A DNA stretch of 64,000 nucleotides, taken from positions 62,001 through 126,000 of the forward strand of contig JADLZK010009275.1 of assembly GCA_015847255.1 (NCBI GenBank), given 5' to 3'. The position numbers and the translations under genes were made by a program. This DNA is from Hyparrhenia diplandra. Lineage: Eukaryota; Streptophyta; Magnoliopsida; Poales; Poaceae. A model generated the notes under the pieces. It had not been told where the DNA came from and did not search any database. It saw nothing but the letters and a program-made list of their open reading frames with translations. Shown one piece after another: positions 22,460-34,969 of this stretch; position 1 is the stretch's first letter; the number at the start of each line of letters is the position of its first letter.

Positions 22460-25400
22460 ATGGAAGCCTCGCCCTTGCCAATGCTCGCCGCCTCGCGCTT
22501 CCTGTCTCTGCCGCCGCTGATGGCGCCGACATGCCCCCGGCGGACCGCTCCCTTCGTCCGCGCGGCCACGCAGACGCTGGAGGCGCCCAAACCGCCGCGG
22601 CCGTCCCCAGGCGCAGCGCCGTCGCTGAGGTCAAAGGGGCCCCGGACCCCATCGCCGCCCTCAACAGGTACTCCCTATCACAGTAGTTTGCTGCTGGCTC
22701 TGGCGCTCTGCTTCCGGTGGCAGAGACGAGGGATGTTAGGATGCGGTCAGTAGTTCAGTGCTCAACTGCTCATCGATTTCAACTGAAGCCGAACACTGGA
22801 AATTATGCCCGCCGTGTGCAGGTTTGAGGAGGTACTGCAGACACAGGACTGCAACATAATTCTGCGCCACTGCGGGGAAACTAGGCGTTGGGATGACCTC
22901 TCTAAGGTAGTGTCTGCCTGTCTGGGGCCTTTGCATTCTCTGGTGAATTGGTGCTGTGGGACTAGCTAGGAGAGTTGCCGACAGACAGACAGCAAGCTAC
23001 TGAACTTAGCGTGTTTCAGGTCTTCGAGTGGATGCAGGAGCGCGAGATGACCAACGCTGCATCTTATAGCAGCTACTTCAAGTACCTTGGACTGAGCCGT
23101 GACCCTGCGAGGGCGCTCCAAGTGTACGGTGCCATCAAAGACCGAACGATGAGGGTCCATGTCTCCGTCTGTAATTCTGTTCTTGGGTGCTTGGTGAAGA
23201 ATGGGAGGCTGGAAAGCAGCTTCAAGCTCTATGACAAGATGATACGAGAAGGTCTATCTCCTGATCCATTCACGTACAGCACCGTATGGGACTTCGACCC
23301 TTTCGCTTTGTTTGTCTGTTAACATTGTGGCATGAATCCTGTTTGTTCGGCTAGGAGGGCATGATTTTGAAATAGCTCTCTTTTGTCATCCAGCTCCTGT
23401 CAGGGTGTATCAAGTTGAAGCAGGGCTACACCAAGGCAATGGGGTTGATCAATGATATGAAATCCCGTGGTCTTCAGATGGATATTGTCATATATGGCAC
23501 TCTTCTGGCAATATGTGCATCTCATAACTACTGTGAGGAGGCTGAAGTGTACTTTCAGGAAATGAAAGATGAAGGTCATAGTCCTAATCTGTTCCATTAC
23601 AGCTCCCTGTTGAATGCATATTCAGAAAATTCTGATTATGAAAAAGCTGAGCTATTGATGAAAGATCTGAGGTCCTCTGGATTAACACCAAATAAGGTCA
23701 TTTTCTTGCCCTTGTTTGTTTGTCCTTTTATTAATTAGATTGAATATTTATTCTTTCGTAATATGCCAAGGATATTCTTACATTAAGTAGGGCAAGTGTC
23801 TGCCAACTCCATCTAGCTGCAATCGTAATTTTCTGCACGGTACATAATTTGTTGAACGAGACTTGGATCAGCCCGCATTATAGTGTCATGGAGAGCACTG
23901 GTGCTCCTGAATGTTTATATAACCTAGACGCACTTTTTTTTTGCTATAGCCCGGATTATAGTGTCATTGAGAGAACTGATGCTCGGTGCTCCTAAGTCCT
24001 AAATGTTTCTATAATAGCCTCTTCACTTTGCAGTTATCTTTTTGTTTCTTTATTGAAGTTCTATGTGGCTATACCTGTACTCAAGGTGAGTGCTTACCTT
24101 GTGTACATGTGTGTCTAGGTTGTGGGGCCTTTCTTGTACGACTTCTTTCTTCTATTAATGCAATGATATGCAGCTCTCCTGTGTTCGGGAAAGGATAGGC
24201 TTATTTTATTTTCAGTCAGAATATGATCACTGGTTTCTCGAAAATATATTTGTTTTTATTGCTACGAACCAATTTAGCGCAAAAAGAAGAACTTTGAAAT
24301 ATGCATTCAGTTGTATAGATAACTAAACATACTTAGGACTGAATAATTATTGGACAAAACATGCAGAGTTTGATTTTTTTTTTCAACAAATACTTGTATT
24401 TTTGAAGTGAGGGAGTACCTTCAAAGTTACATTGCACTTGCAGGTTATATTGACCACTTTGTTAAAGGTGTATTCTAAAGGCGGTCTCTTTGAGAAGGCT
24501 AAGGAACTGCTAACTGAACTGGAAGCCTCAGGCTTTGCACAGGAGGAGGTAAAACATGTGGTCTCCTACTCCTACACAGAAGTATTTAATGTGCATACTT
24601 GCATCGTCCCTTGAAATTAACGGTTTACATGCTATCATGATTCCTTAATTCGTGTACTGTATCCAGATGCCATACTGCATATTGATTGATGGCCTTGTCA
24701 AAGGTGGGAAGATACAGGAAGCAAAGATTCTATTTAATGAAATGAAAGGAAAAGGCGTCAAATCTGGTATGGAATATAGCTGGATAACAGATCAAACTTT
24801 CTCTTTTTCTAGTTTTTAGTTGCAAATATATGGCTATAATTATTTGACTAGATTCAAATAAGCACATTGAATTTTATTTAAGTTTTATCTCAGAAAATCA
24901 TACTATATTGTTGTGTTAGTCTCATGCTTCTGTTTAGAGTCATCTAGCTTTTTGACCTTATGTGACGTACTCTGATTCCAGAATGTTGTTTTATTATTTT
25001 TTATCCAGTGAAACTTGTTTACTTGGACCATCGATATATGGAAAGCTAAATAGATTCACAATACATGGTCGATGTAACCCTATTCATCATGGAAAATACT
25101 TTCAGAATATATTATTTAATATTTATAAAGGTATATTTCAACAAAAAATGCAAGTCATAGTTTCACATTGGTGAGAGTCGCTGCCCTAAGGGCCCCTAAC
25201 CGACCTACATTTGAAACCAAGTGTGCTCGGGTGTTTTTTGTAAGGGTTCTTGCCCCTTTTCTCTTATTAATATCATGACACACAGCTCTCCTGTGTGTTC
25301 GCCAAAAAAAATAAAAAATCAGAGGAAGTAATAATCCTCTAGAGCTTTCCCATGCACTCAAATGTAAACGTCTTATTGCTATGTACTCCCTCTGTTTTCA

Positions 25401-28400
25401 AATTATAAAGTCGTTTTGATTTTTTGGTACATCCATTTTGATATGCATCTAGATATAATAATATGTCTAGATACTTAGCAAAATGGATGAAATAAAAAAG
25501 TCAAAGTGACTTATAATTTGGAATGGAGGGAGTATTACTCATCCTACTATAAACTATGTGTGTCTTGTTAACATTTTCTGTGGCCCTTATCTTGTTTCTG
25601 CAGATGGTTATGCATTTAGTATCATGATTTCAGCATTACACAGAGGTGGTCATCACGAAGAATCAAAACAGCTTGCAAAAGAATTTGAGTCTGAAAATGC
25701 ATCATATGATCTGGTTACGCTTTAATACTTCACTGCACACTTACTGCAGCACCAATGATATGGAGTGTGTAATGAGGATGCTAAAGAAAATGGATGAATT
25801 AAACATATCACCTGATAATATTACATTTAATACCTTGATAAGGTATTTCTGCAATTCAAAGGTTTATCACCTAGCATACAAAACAGTTGAAGATATGCAT
25901 ACAAAGGGTCATCAATTAAATGAGGTATTTGGTTCTTGCAAAGCATTTGTGAGTTCTATCATGGATCAAACCTCAGCTATCACATCCTTGTTACTCTGTC
26001 CATTCTTGATTAGAATCATAACTTTATTTATTCTCTTTGCATTATTCTGTTTGCTCATATTGTATGCCACATGGGGTTATTGTTCCTATTTTCTTGCGCA
26101 GATTAAGTGGGAATGCAACAGGATGATAGGTTTATATGTTTTTTAGGATTGGTTAATTTTGTTGTCATCATAGTATAGCTTGAGCTTGGTCGAATAGTTT
26201 CATGTTATCATATGTTTGGCCATTTACCATTGCTGACTGAACCATTGGATCAAAATGAGTATGCCTCTTGTTTTGAGTTATTGTCAAGGGCGTTGAACCC
26301 TCGATCGGGTTGGGCCTCGGCCACGCAACTTCGTAGCCTTCGGCCGTCTTCTCCGATGGGGTTATTCCCCGATCGAAGGCTTAGAGAGAGAGAGGTAGAA
26401 GATGATTGATTCTTTGTTGAATTCAAAAGGTCGGTTACAAAGGATTAAAAGGCCGGCGGTAAAGCAAATGGAGAAGGATCTCCTTGATTCTAGGACGACT
26501 AATCTTGGCTTTCCTTCCTAGCCACTAGCCCTTTGGCGCTAGTCCCACACCGCCTGCCGCCATGCGGCGGTTGCCTCCGACTCCGGTGGATCTTCACGGA
26601 CTCGCTCGCTCTGGCGCTCCACGCGTTCTGGGCGCGGCGACGCGTCGTCGCGGCGCGCGCTGCTGGCGTATGTCGCGTCGCACATGACATCTCTCCCGCC
26701 GTCGAAGACCAGCTCGCCCTCGAGCCGGAAGGCTTGAACAGGGCGCGGAAGTCGTCGAACTCCTCCCGGGTGGCGGAACACGGCCGGCTCTCGCGCCGGT
26801 GGGCGAACTTGCCGCACACCACGCGACAAGCGAGCACCCGCGACCTCGCGGGGTTCGGGCACCACCGCACCATTGAGCAAAGCGGCGGGGGCGGCGTCGT
26901 GGTGGGTGGCGAGCCCACGTATAGAGCACGCCGACATGGAAGACGCCGTGTAGGCGCGCCCGGGCGGCGGTTCGAGCGAACAGCCACTTCATTGATGATC
27001 TCGGGGGTGACGCGGTAGGGTCCCACGTGGCGAGGCTTGAGCTTCCCGGTGGTGGTTCGTGGCGGGGATGCCGCCATACGTTGGCGTAGACGAAGGAACG
27101 CCAATCCCCACCGCAGATGCGACCTCCCGGTGGTGCTTGTTGTATTTGCGCTTTTGGACCGCCTGAGCTCGCTCGAGACGGTAACGCACGTCCCGCCCGA
27201 GGAAGGCTTCCCGCGTGCTTCCATTTCTTGTGCCACCGCCACCCGTGTGTCGCCGGGCTCGTAGGAGCGAATGGATGGCGGATCACGGCCGTATACCACC
27301 CGAACGGGAGTGTCGTGGAGGGACGGACCAGGTAGGCCGTGTTGTAGACGACTCCGCCCAAGGAAGCCGCCAGCCAACGCCGAGGGGCGATCCCCGTGAG
27401 GCGTAGCGGTACATGACGATGACGCGGTTGGCCGCCTCCTCCGGCCTCGCCATCCGTCTCGGGGTGGAACGCGACGGACATGAGGAGCTTGGTGCCCATG
27501 AGGCGCATCGCCTCGCTCCGTAAGCGTCGAGGTGAACACGGGGTCGCGGTCGGAGACGATGGATCCGCGGTATCCCATGGAGGCGGACGATGTCGGTGAA
27601 GAAAGCTGCGCCACAGCTCCGCCGCCGTGTCTGCGGGTGCACTAGGGAGATGAAATGGCCAGATTTTGTTGAAACGGTCGACGACGGAGAGGATGACCGT
27701 CTTTTGCCGCGGCACAGGGGCGGCGCTTCCACGGTCCAAGTCGGCGCAATGTCCGCCCGCATCGCCGAGGGCACGCCAGAAGCGGTTGTTCAAAGAAGCA
27801 AGCGGCGGGATGTAGATGTTCGACTTGAACCGCCGGGCAAGTCGCACGCCCACACAAAATCTTGCACTAGGCGTCTCATGTTGGGGAAGTGAAAGTCCTC
27901 GCAGGGCGGTGAAGGGTGCGGTGTACTCCCTCATGCCCGTCGTCATGGGCCGGCGGCCACGATCTCGCAAAGGAAGGCGACGCCGGGAATGTACGGGCAC
28001 CCGTTGTAGATGACCATGCCGTCGGCCACCCCCCCACGGTGCAACCGCGTGTGCCCGCCCGGACTCGTCGTGGATGGCGGCCGGGCGGGTCCATGGCTGG
28101 GCTTAGCGGCGCGATGAAGTCGGCGGGCGCCCCGAAATCGCCCGGCGGCCTTCGCCCTCCTCGTGTCGCGACGAGACGCAGCGCCCGTAATGACGTTCGT
28201 GGCGCCCGCACTGCACTCCGCGTAAAAATCAAAGCCCAACAACTTCCCGACCCAATGATGTTGTGGGATTGTGGCGAGGCGCCGGTCGAGGAGGTATTTG
28301 AGGTCTGTAGTGGTCCGTCTTGACGACGGCACCGCCCCCAGAGGTGCGGCCGCTAGTGCGGACCGCTGGACCAAGCCCGATGAGCTTGCGCAGAGCCGTA

Positions 28401-31400
28401 GGCCGTGCCCGGTGACGAGGAGCGATGGGGCGGCGAAGAATGCCACCGGGTGGCCTCCCACGACGAGCACGGCGCCAAAACCGCGGCGACGATGCGTCAC
28501 ATTCGACCACACGAAGGTCTTGGTGAAGTCGGGCATGGCGAGGACGGCTACGAGGTGACAAGCAGCCTTGAGAGCGCCGTCGCCGCCGCCGCCTTGTCAT
28601 CCCAGGCGGCCGTCTTTCTTGAGAAGGGCCGTGAGCGGGGCGGGCGATCGTGCCGTAGTTGTGCACGAACTTGCGGTAGTAGCTGCCCGGGCCGTGGAAC
28701 CAGCGCGCCGCCGAGCCGAAGCGAGGCACCGGCCTAATAAGATGGCCCGCACCTTATTTGGGTCCATGGCCACGCCCGCCGCCGAGATCACATGACCGAG
28801 GTAGGCGACGGACGGAACTCGAAGGCGCACTTGGAGCGCTTGACGAAGAGGTGGTGGCGCCGCAGTTCCTCGAGGACCGGCCGTAGGTGGTGCGGTGCTC
28901 CTCCCAAGTCTTGCTATATATCAAAATATCATCAAAGAAGACAAGGACGAACCGGCGTAGGAAGGGACGGAGTACATCGTTCATAAGCGCCTCGAATGTC
29001 GCCGGGCGTTGCACGACCCAAACGCCATCACCGGGGAGAACTCGCATGTGTCGTCGCGGTGTACGAAACCGCCTTGTGCACGCCCTCGGCCGCATGCGCG
29101 CACTTGATGGTACCCGAACGCAGGTCCGCTTTGGAGAAGAACGGGGGCACCATGAAGCTCGTCCAACAGCTCGACGACCACGGGATGGGAAGGCGTCCTT
29201 GGCGGTGAGAGCGTTTAGCGCGCTGGTAGTCGACGCGAACCTCCATGAACCGGCCGGCTTCTTCACGGCGGGGCCGGCGACGAGAACGGCGAGTCATCGC
29301 GCGCACGATCCCTCGCCGATCATGGTAGCACACCGGGCATTCCGGCCGTCCTTGTGCGCTGCCGGGTACGGTATGGCGGACCGCCACCGGCTGCGCGCCC
29401 GCTTGAGGATGATGCGGCGATCATGGGCGCCCGGCGGCGACGGCCGGCGCTTCGGCTCAAGACGGTCGCGAAGGAGTCAGCGGCGCGGAGAAGCTCGGCA
29501 GCGGTGGTGGCGCCAGCACGGGTGCCGGGGCGCGGCATGCAGTCGCCAGACCGTACGGTCTGGCCCTGAGCGTCATGCGCCGGCGCCCGAGATCCCACAC
29601 GATGGCCGGGCGGCGCCCCGGCGAGTGCCGAGGACGACGTCGTACCCGATAGCAAGATGACGAAGAGATCGGCCGGGAACGCGTCGCCGTCGGAGTGGGC
29701 GCGTCGCGGATGGCGCCCAATAATAAGTGATGCGTTCGCCGTTGGCCACCATGGCGAGAGGCGTGGCGGCTGGCTGCCGGGAAGGCGGAACGCCCGCCGC
29801 CATCTCGGAGATGGTGTGCGTCTTTGCCAGAGTCGGAGGGCGACCGTCGGAGTGGCCCCGAGCACGACTGCATCGCATGGTGTCGGCCACGGGGCAGCCA
29901 GAGGCGGCCGTAGCGAAACGCACGGCGCCTCGGCGTCGGGGCGTCGGTGTTGTCGCGCCCGTTGTCGTCCGTGATCTCGGCGCCCGTCGAAGAAGATGCG
30001 CTACAGAACCTGTTGTGACCACGGGAAAATTTTTCGTTACAATTGAAACATAACCCGAGGCGACGACGTTCGGCCATCTCCTCGGGCTGAGCCTTTTCCG
30101 TCGCCCGCGGCCTGAGCTGCGCCGGCGGTCGGAGTGCCAGGAAGGCGTGTGGCGCCGGAGCGCTGGCGCCGTGCCGGCGGTGGGAGCGTGGAGCGTGGAG
30201 TGTCTGGCGCGGCGTCGGGGGCTGTCGGTTCCATCGGCTCCACTTGGCGCGCCGGGCTCATAGCCGCCCCGCGGCGGCGGGGGGTTGTGGATGCGACCGC
30301 GTGGGTGGCGGCGGCGGCGGTCCGCCCGTGAAGAGTTGCACGCGCTGGTTCTTCCGAGGCCGTGTAGCGGCGGCGGCTGGAGGCGGTTACGGTACTCCTC
30401 CACGGTGCTGGGTGCGCCGACACTCGGCCGAGCTCGACAGCGGTGCGAGCGAGGGGCGGCCCGGCGCAACTCGAGGATGTCTTGAAACGGCTCCAACGTG
30501 GAGTCCCTTTATCGTTACGCGTTTGGATGTACCAACGCCCGGGCCATGCCCTCGAGGTGGTAGGAGGCCATCAAACCTTCTCCTCCTCCATGATCCGCCG
30601 TCGATGGAAGTAGGATTCGCGGCGGTTGACGAAGAGCCGGGGGTCCGACTTGCCCGTCGAATCGCGGGAAGTCGATCTTTACGGAACTTTGGTGGACGAT
30701 CGGTGTGGTGCTGCGTCGCCGCCGCCGCCGCCGCCCGCCCCGGACGATGAGGAGGAAGGCGCCTTGTCTTTCTTCAGAGACTCGACGCCCTGTTTGGAGG
30801 ACAGAGATCGTGCCGTGAGCTTTCGATCATGGCGGCCAGATCGTCGATGGTTTTTCTCCCATGGCTGGAGAAGTGGAGGAGGCCGACGGAGGTGAGGGTG
30901 GAGGGTTGGGTGGTGGATCGGCTGCTGGTGGTTGGGTCACGCGTCGTGGGATTGGTCGTAGGCGTGGGATCGAGAGGATGAAGATCGCCGGACTCGTGAT
31001 ACCAGGTTGTCAAGGGCGTTGAACCCCTGACTGGCTGGGCCTCGGCTACGCAACTCGTAGCCTTCGGCCGTCTTCTCCGATGGGGTTATTCCCCCCGATC
31101 GAAGGCTTACAGAGAGAGAGGTAGAAGATGACTGATTCTTTGTTGAATTCAAAAGGTCCGGTTACAAAGGATTAAAAGGCCAGCAGCCAAGCAAATGGAG
31201 AAGGATCTCCTTGATTCTAGGACCTGACTAATCTTGGCTTTCCTTCCTAGCCACTAGCCACTGGCGCCTGGTCCACTCCAGCTGCTGCCATGCGAGCAGT
31301 TGCCTTCGGCTCCAGTGGATCTTCCTGGACTCGCTCCTGGCGCTCCGCGCGTTCCTGGGCGCGACGCTGCCTGGCGTATGTGCGTCCGCACATGACAGTT

Positions 31401-34362
31401 ATGACATCCTTTTAGAAGAGTGAGTGATCAGTGATGATCACACAACTTCCTATAATATACTTCAACTCAACCTTTTATTGCAGAAAACCTATATGTAGTT
31501 GATAAAAAGAAATATTTATTTTTTTCCAGGAGCTTTGTTCTCATGTAATGGTACAGCTAGGAAAGGCAGGTTTTCCTTCTGAAGCATTTTCTGTGTATAA
31601 CATGTTGAGATACAGTAAAAGAACAGTACACAAATCTCTGCATGAGAAGGCCTTAGGTATCTTAGTTGAAGCAGAACTTCTCAAGGAAGCTTATATAGTT
31701 GTTAAGGTAATAAAATTCTACTGCTTTTGCATTTGCTACTTCAATCTCTTCCGTTTGTTTTCTTTGTCCCCACTAAGCAAATGACTTTGACAGGACAATG
31801 CTGATCTGATATCTCCTGCTTCTTTGGAGAAGTTTGCTAAAACTTTCATGGTGTCAGGCAATATAAATCTGATTAATGATGTCATGAAAGCCCTAAACCG
31901 CTCCGGATGGCGTATCAGCCAGGTGATGGTTCTGTACCTGTAGTATCCTTTGATACCCGCGTTTTTAAATTTAATGCGGATTTCAAAATGGTGTAATCAT
32001 ACTAGATGGTTTGTTCTATAACTCCGAGTTACTAAAAGACTAAACATTTTAAGTTAACTAGAGGCTTATGCCATCAGATACTCTGAAACCACAATCACAT
32101 GTCAAGCATATAATTACCATGGTACTATGTCTTCTGATGTTCATGGATTGATAAATCTAATGGTTAAACCTTGCATATTTCCAGTTATGACTTCTGAGTG
32201 GTGAGCGCCTGCACAAACATATGTGGACACCAATATTTATTTCTAACTCATGTCTGCACTTAGGATTCTTGTTTACATACAATCTTTCTTTAATTTTATC
32301 AGACTTATGAAACTTTTTGGTGTGACAAAGGCACTTCCATGGCAATTATCGAGAACTGAACAGTATTCATTGGGTTTCGGTTTCATTCTTTTTTAAAAAG
32401 AAAATTGTTTTTGGTTGCCTTGTTTTTGTATGCCTATATACGTAAGAAATGATGAAACGGTGTCACTCTGGCGCTGAAGTGGTTTTTACAAGTTTCTGTA
32501 ACCTGCTTTTCCCAGATCTTTTTTCTGTTGGAATGCAGCAGTATCCCCAAGTTTCTACTGCAGAAACTAAAGTAACTAAGATTTCCTATATTCTCAACCT
32601 ATCAGGCTCAGTGATATCATTGTTGCTCTGGCACTGACATGTTCATAAGGTTGCTGTGAATGGGGATCTTAATTCTTAAACCAGAGTAATAAGTTCTCAG
32701 AACTGGATTAAAAAACATTAGCACACCACCTGCAAGTAACTAGGTGGTTTTGGGAACAACTGACGCGTGTTAGGTTTGGCTGAAAACAATGATGACTAAG
32801 AATTTGCTTGCAGCGGAGTTAGGGACAGACATAATGGAGTTCCCATGATAGTGCAGCTACAAGATGCACATTGGTTGTTTTTAGAATGTGAGTAGTCCGT
32901 TTAGTCCTCCTCGCCCAGCTTCACTGCTTGCGCATGTAATTCCCTACTCTCCTTATTATTAACATATGCCTGATTTTCTCCGGATCTTTTTTTTTTTAAA
33001 AAGAATTTGCTTGCTACCCTCAAACTAAAATATCATACATAAGAATTTGTTTCTATAGACTTCATCACAATGTTCAATACATGTTTTTTTTTGTTTCCTT
33101 TTGGTAGCTTGCATTTACTGGTTGATCAACAGCCGACCTATACCTTTTTCTTCCAGGCTAATTGTGTTCCCCAGGACCAGTTGGATACTTGTTTTGTGAC
33201 CTGTATAAGTTTTCAGCTGAAGCTGATGATTTAATTTTAGTAGACTAAATAGGTTAGTGAAAATTTTAGCAAAAATACGTTAGTAACAGCTGCCATAATT
33301 TAGTCTCATTTCCCAGATTGGCAGATCCACATTCCATATTCAAAGTTGAATCTGCATTTCATTATCTAGATGGAAGAATCCTCCTATCTGCTCTCTTGGC
33401 TGCCACTTGCTCCTGCTTTATTACCAGGCCAAATTGATGGCCAGAGAGGATGTCATCAAACACTGTGAAGGCCCATCGCAATCTAGCGGCTCAGGCTGAA
33501 TTCTTTCCCTGTGACCACAAGTCTGCTGGCCTTATGGGAATTCCCTGTGCTGCTGCTTCCTGCCTAAAATCATCTCGTTCTGATTTCTTATATGATCTAG
33601 AAAAACATGTGGCTGGATTAACGTTTGCATGTTGTAATATCTACTTATATTGTTTAATTTCTTCAACAGAATAAACAATCTTAATTTTGGAGAAAGAGAT
33701 TGATGATTTTTTTTTTTTTTCCTGATGCATTCTTGACAGTAGCAATTCACTGATTAGCTTTTGAGGAAATTTTTATGTTGGCGCAATTTCATTTCTGCTA
33801 CCTGCATAGTCTGATATGAAGTGTTCTGATATATCGCTATTACTCTGTATTCTGTTGAATTTGATTTCTTCACTAAATCTTGTTATGCCTCATTTGATAA
33901 TTTTGTGATAATCTTGTTACTCCCAGAATCGCTGATCTTGTCCACTGCAAAATTTTCTGGTTTGTGCTTTGGGTGTCATATTCCCCTGGTCCCTGATTTG
34001 GGCCTGATACTGTCAAGCTTTTGGACTTCAGGACTGGCTTTGTCAGGCCTGTCCTTGCCCCACATATGAACAGCTACAGCAAGCATGCTAACTTAAACTT
34101 CCCTCCAGCACTGAACACGACCATTGCATTTGCAGGACATCTTTGGGAGAGCAATCAAGAGATACATCCGAAGCCTGATAAGAAGCAGCTCCTGTTGTGC
34201 CTCTTGGACTGGATGATTGGACAAGGCTATTCTGTAGACTCGTCATCAAGGAACTTGCTTTTGAAGAATGCACAACTTTTTGGCCAAAAACAAATTATTG
34301 CAGAAATCCTTTCGAAGCAGCAGACAGCATCAAGGACTATTGGCCAAAGACACAAAAAATGA
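22460..34362 (+). CDS. chloroplast-type PPR protein resembling Arabidopsis At1g10910 (EMB3103), with frame errors
   Basis: Exons: 22460-22667, 22822-22906, 23020-23283, 23394-23696, 24444-24548, 24667-24766, 25604-25924, 31530-31706, 31794-31922, 34136-34362. P-class PPR proteins bind organelle RNA; the Arabidopsis relative is plastid-targeted and needed for embryo development. PPR units are evident, e.g. DPFTYSTLLSGCIKLKQGY, VIYGTLLAICASHNYCEEA, LFHYSSLLNAYSENSDYEKA, PYCILIDGLVKGGKIQEA. The N-terminus (MEASPLPMLAASRFLSLPP) looks like a transit peptide. Three single-base errors break the frame: one missing base in exon 1 (about 22590-22618), an extra T at 25721-25723, and a missing A at 34171-34172. 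Exon lengths (208, 321, 227) fit exactly one error each. A second ATG at 22531 is in the downstream frame. A Ty3/gypsy element sits in intron 7. Confidence 0.85.
24080..24195 (+). mobile_element. LINE 3'-end remnant in PPR intron 4
   Basis: The stretch CTTCTATTAATGCAATGATATGCAGCTCTCCTGTGTTCGG, with the GTGGGGCC words before it, matches the usual grass LINE tail pattern (TTAATATGATGACACGCAGCTCTCCTGCGTGTTCG). It is a 5'-truncated copy without a clear poly(A) tail. Confidence 0.55.
25170..25318 (+). mobile_element. LINE 3'-end remnant in PPR intron 6
   Basis: It ends ATTAATATCATGACACACAGCTCTCCTGTGTGTTCGCC followed by an A-rich tail (25306-25318). This is the same type of LINE tail as at 24080-24195, with the tail preserved. 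Confidence 0.6.
25386..25532. mobile_element. Stowaway-type MITE in PPR intron 6
   Basis: It begins CTCCCTCTGTTTTCAAATTATAAG and ends CTTATAATTTGGAATGGAGGGAG, a long inverted repeat flanked by TA on both sides (25384-25385, 25533-25534). The 147 bp size and A/T-rich middle are typical of Tc1/mariner-derived Stowaway elements. Confidence 0.9.
26282..26689 (-). repeat. 3' LTR of the Ty3/gypsy element
   Basis: 408 bp, matching the right LTR along its full length but with many differences concentrated where the right copy has CTG or CAG. The left copy reads TCG, CG or CGG at those places. Confidence 0.92.
26690..31007 (-). pseudogene. Ty3/gypsy gag-pol internal region, multiply frameshifted
   Basis: Read on the minus strand. 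Gag: Arg/Pro-rich frames at 30496-29573 with a CCHC-type knuckle at about 30050-30010. Protease: near 29800-29460, weakly recognisable. Reverse transcriptase: about 29300-28740, with the blocks SWRF, LNALTAKDAFP, PATFEALMNDVLRPF, FVLVFFDDILIYSKTWEEH and VAYLGHVISAAGVAMDPNKV scattered over three frames. RNase H and integrase: about 28700-27040, including the RHVGPYRV and FHVGVL motifs. A C-terminal segment (RLEGELVFDGGRDVMC) reaches the LTR. No frame stays open for more than a few hundred bases, although the order is intact. The broken places often coincide with expected CTG codons. Confidence 0.85.
31008..31397 (-). repeat. 5' LTR of the Ty3/gypsy element
   Basis: 390 bp, ending with CATGACA next to the GTTAT duplication. 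It is rich in CTG and CAG, unlike the rest of the element. Confidence 0.92.
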
Positions 34363-34969
34363 TAAAGGAAAGATTTTGTATATATAAGCTGTTCATATCC
34401 ATCGAGTATCTCCTTTGATAAGCCATGATTGTCTGAGGATCAATTTACTGCCCTCTGAGGGATCAGCAAGGGACAAGATATCAGTTATCACCCTCATGCG
34501 CAGATATGCCTAGGCTGCAAATCAACTTCTATTAGGATTTCATATTATGGTATGTGGTGTATGTTGAATCAACTTGAGTTCTCTAACATCTCACGGCTAA
34601 ACTTACGTAATGTTTGTTGTGGCCAGGAACTTTCCCAGGAGACATACTTCTTCCAGTAGCAGTAAAGCTGAGAGTGGAGTACCGCCATGCTTTGCATGTG
34701 TGTTAGATTATGTGTCGTCTGGAGGCTTACAGTAAGTTTTCGATACATTTCCATACATCTAAAGCAGATACAATTTGATTTGATTTTAGAGGATTTTGCA
34801 TATTGCATTCAACCTGGTTTAGGTCACTGTACCTATATACAGCAGCATGCAGATTTAGGTTTGTTGACAATTGTATAAGGTATTGTATGCGTCTTGAACA
34901 TACACTTAACAGTTTCCTGAGCAATGAATGTAAGAAGGGTTACCACTTACCAGACGGTCCAATGCAGAC
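34363..34969. other. 3' UTR of PPR gene and flanking DNA
   Basis: Probable 3' UTR, then AT-rich DNA with no recognised coding sequence. Confidence 0.4.

Larger units (their letters stand above)
26282..31397 (-). mobile_element. complete Ty3/gypsy LTR retrotransposon (chromovirus-like), in PPR intron 7
   Basis: The 5116 bp element has two LTRs (26282-26689, 31008-31397) with TGTCA..TGACA ends and a perfect 5-bp target duplication GTTAT (26277-26281 and 31398-31402). On the minus strand, order from the right: LTR, primer-binding-like TGGTATCACGAGTCC (about 30993-31007), gag with CFNC..GHNRFC, protease, reverse transcriptase (VFFDDILIYS near 28900-28930), integrase, a C-terminal region resembling a chromodomain (FHVGVL then EPREVAGARL), a purine-rich tract at 26690-26702, and the other LTR. 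The polyprotein is cut into many frames. It lies antisense to the PPR gene. Confidence 0.92.

Noticed and set aside
26499..28000. Long overlapping ORFs on both strands within the Ty3/gypsy element
   Set aside because: Most are shadow frames of the broken gag-pol; only the short conserved motifs in the minus frames are real.
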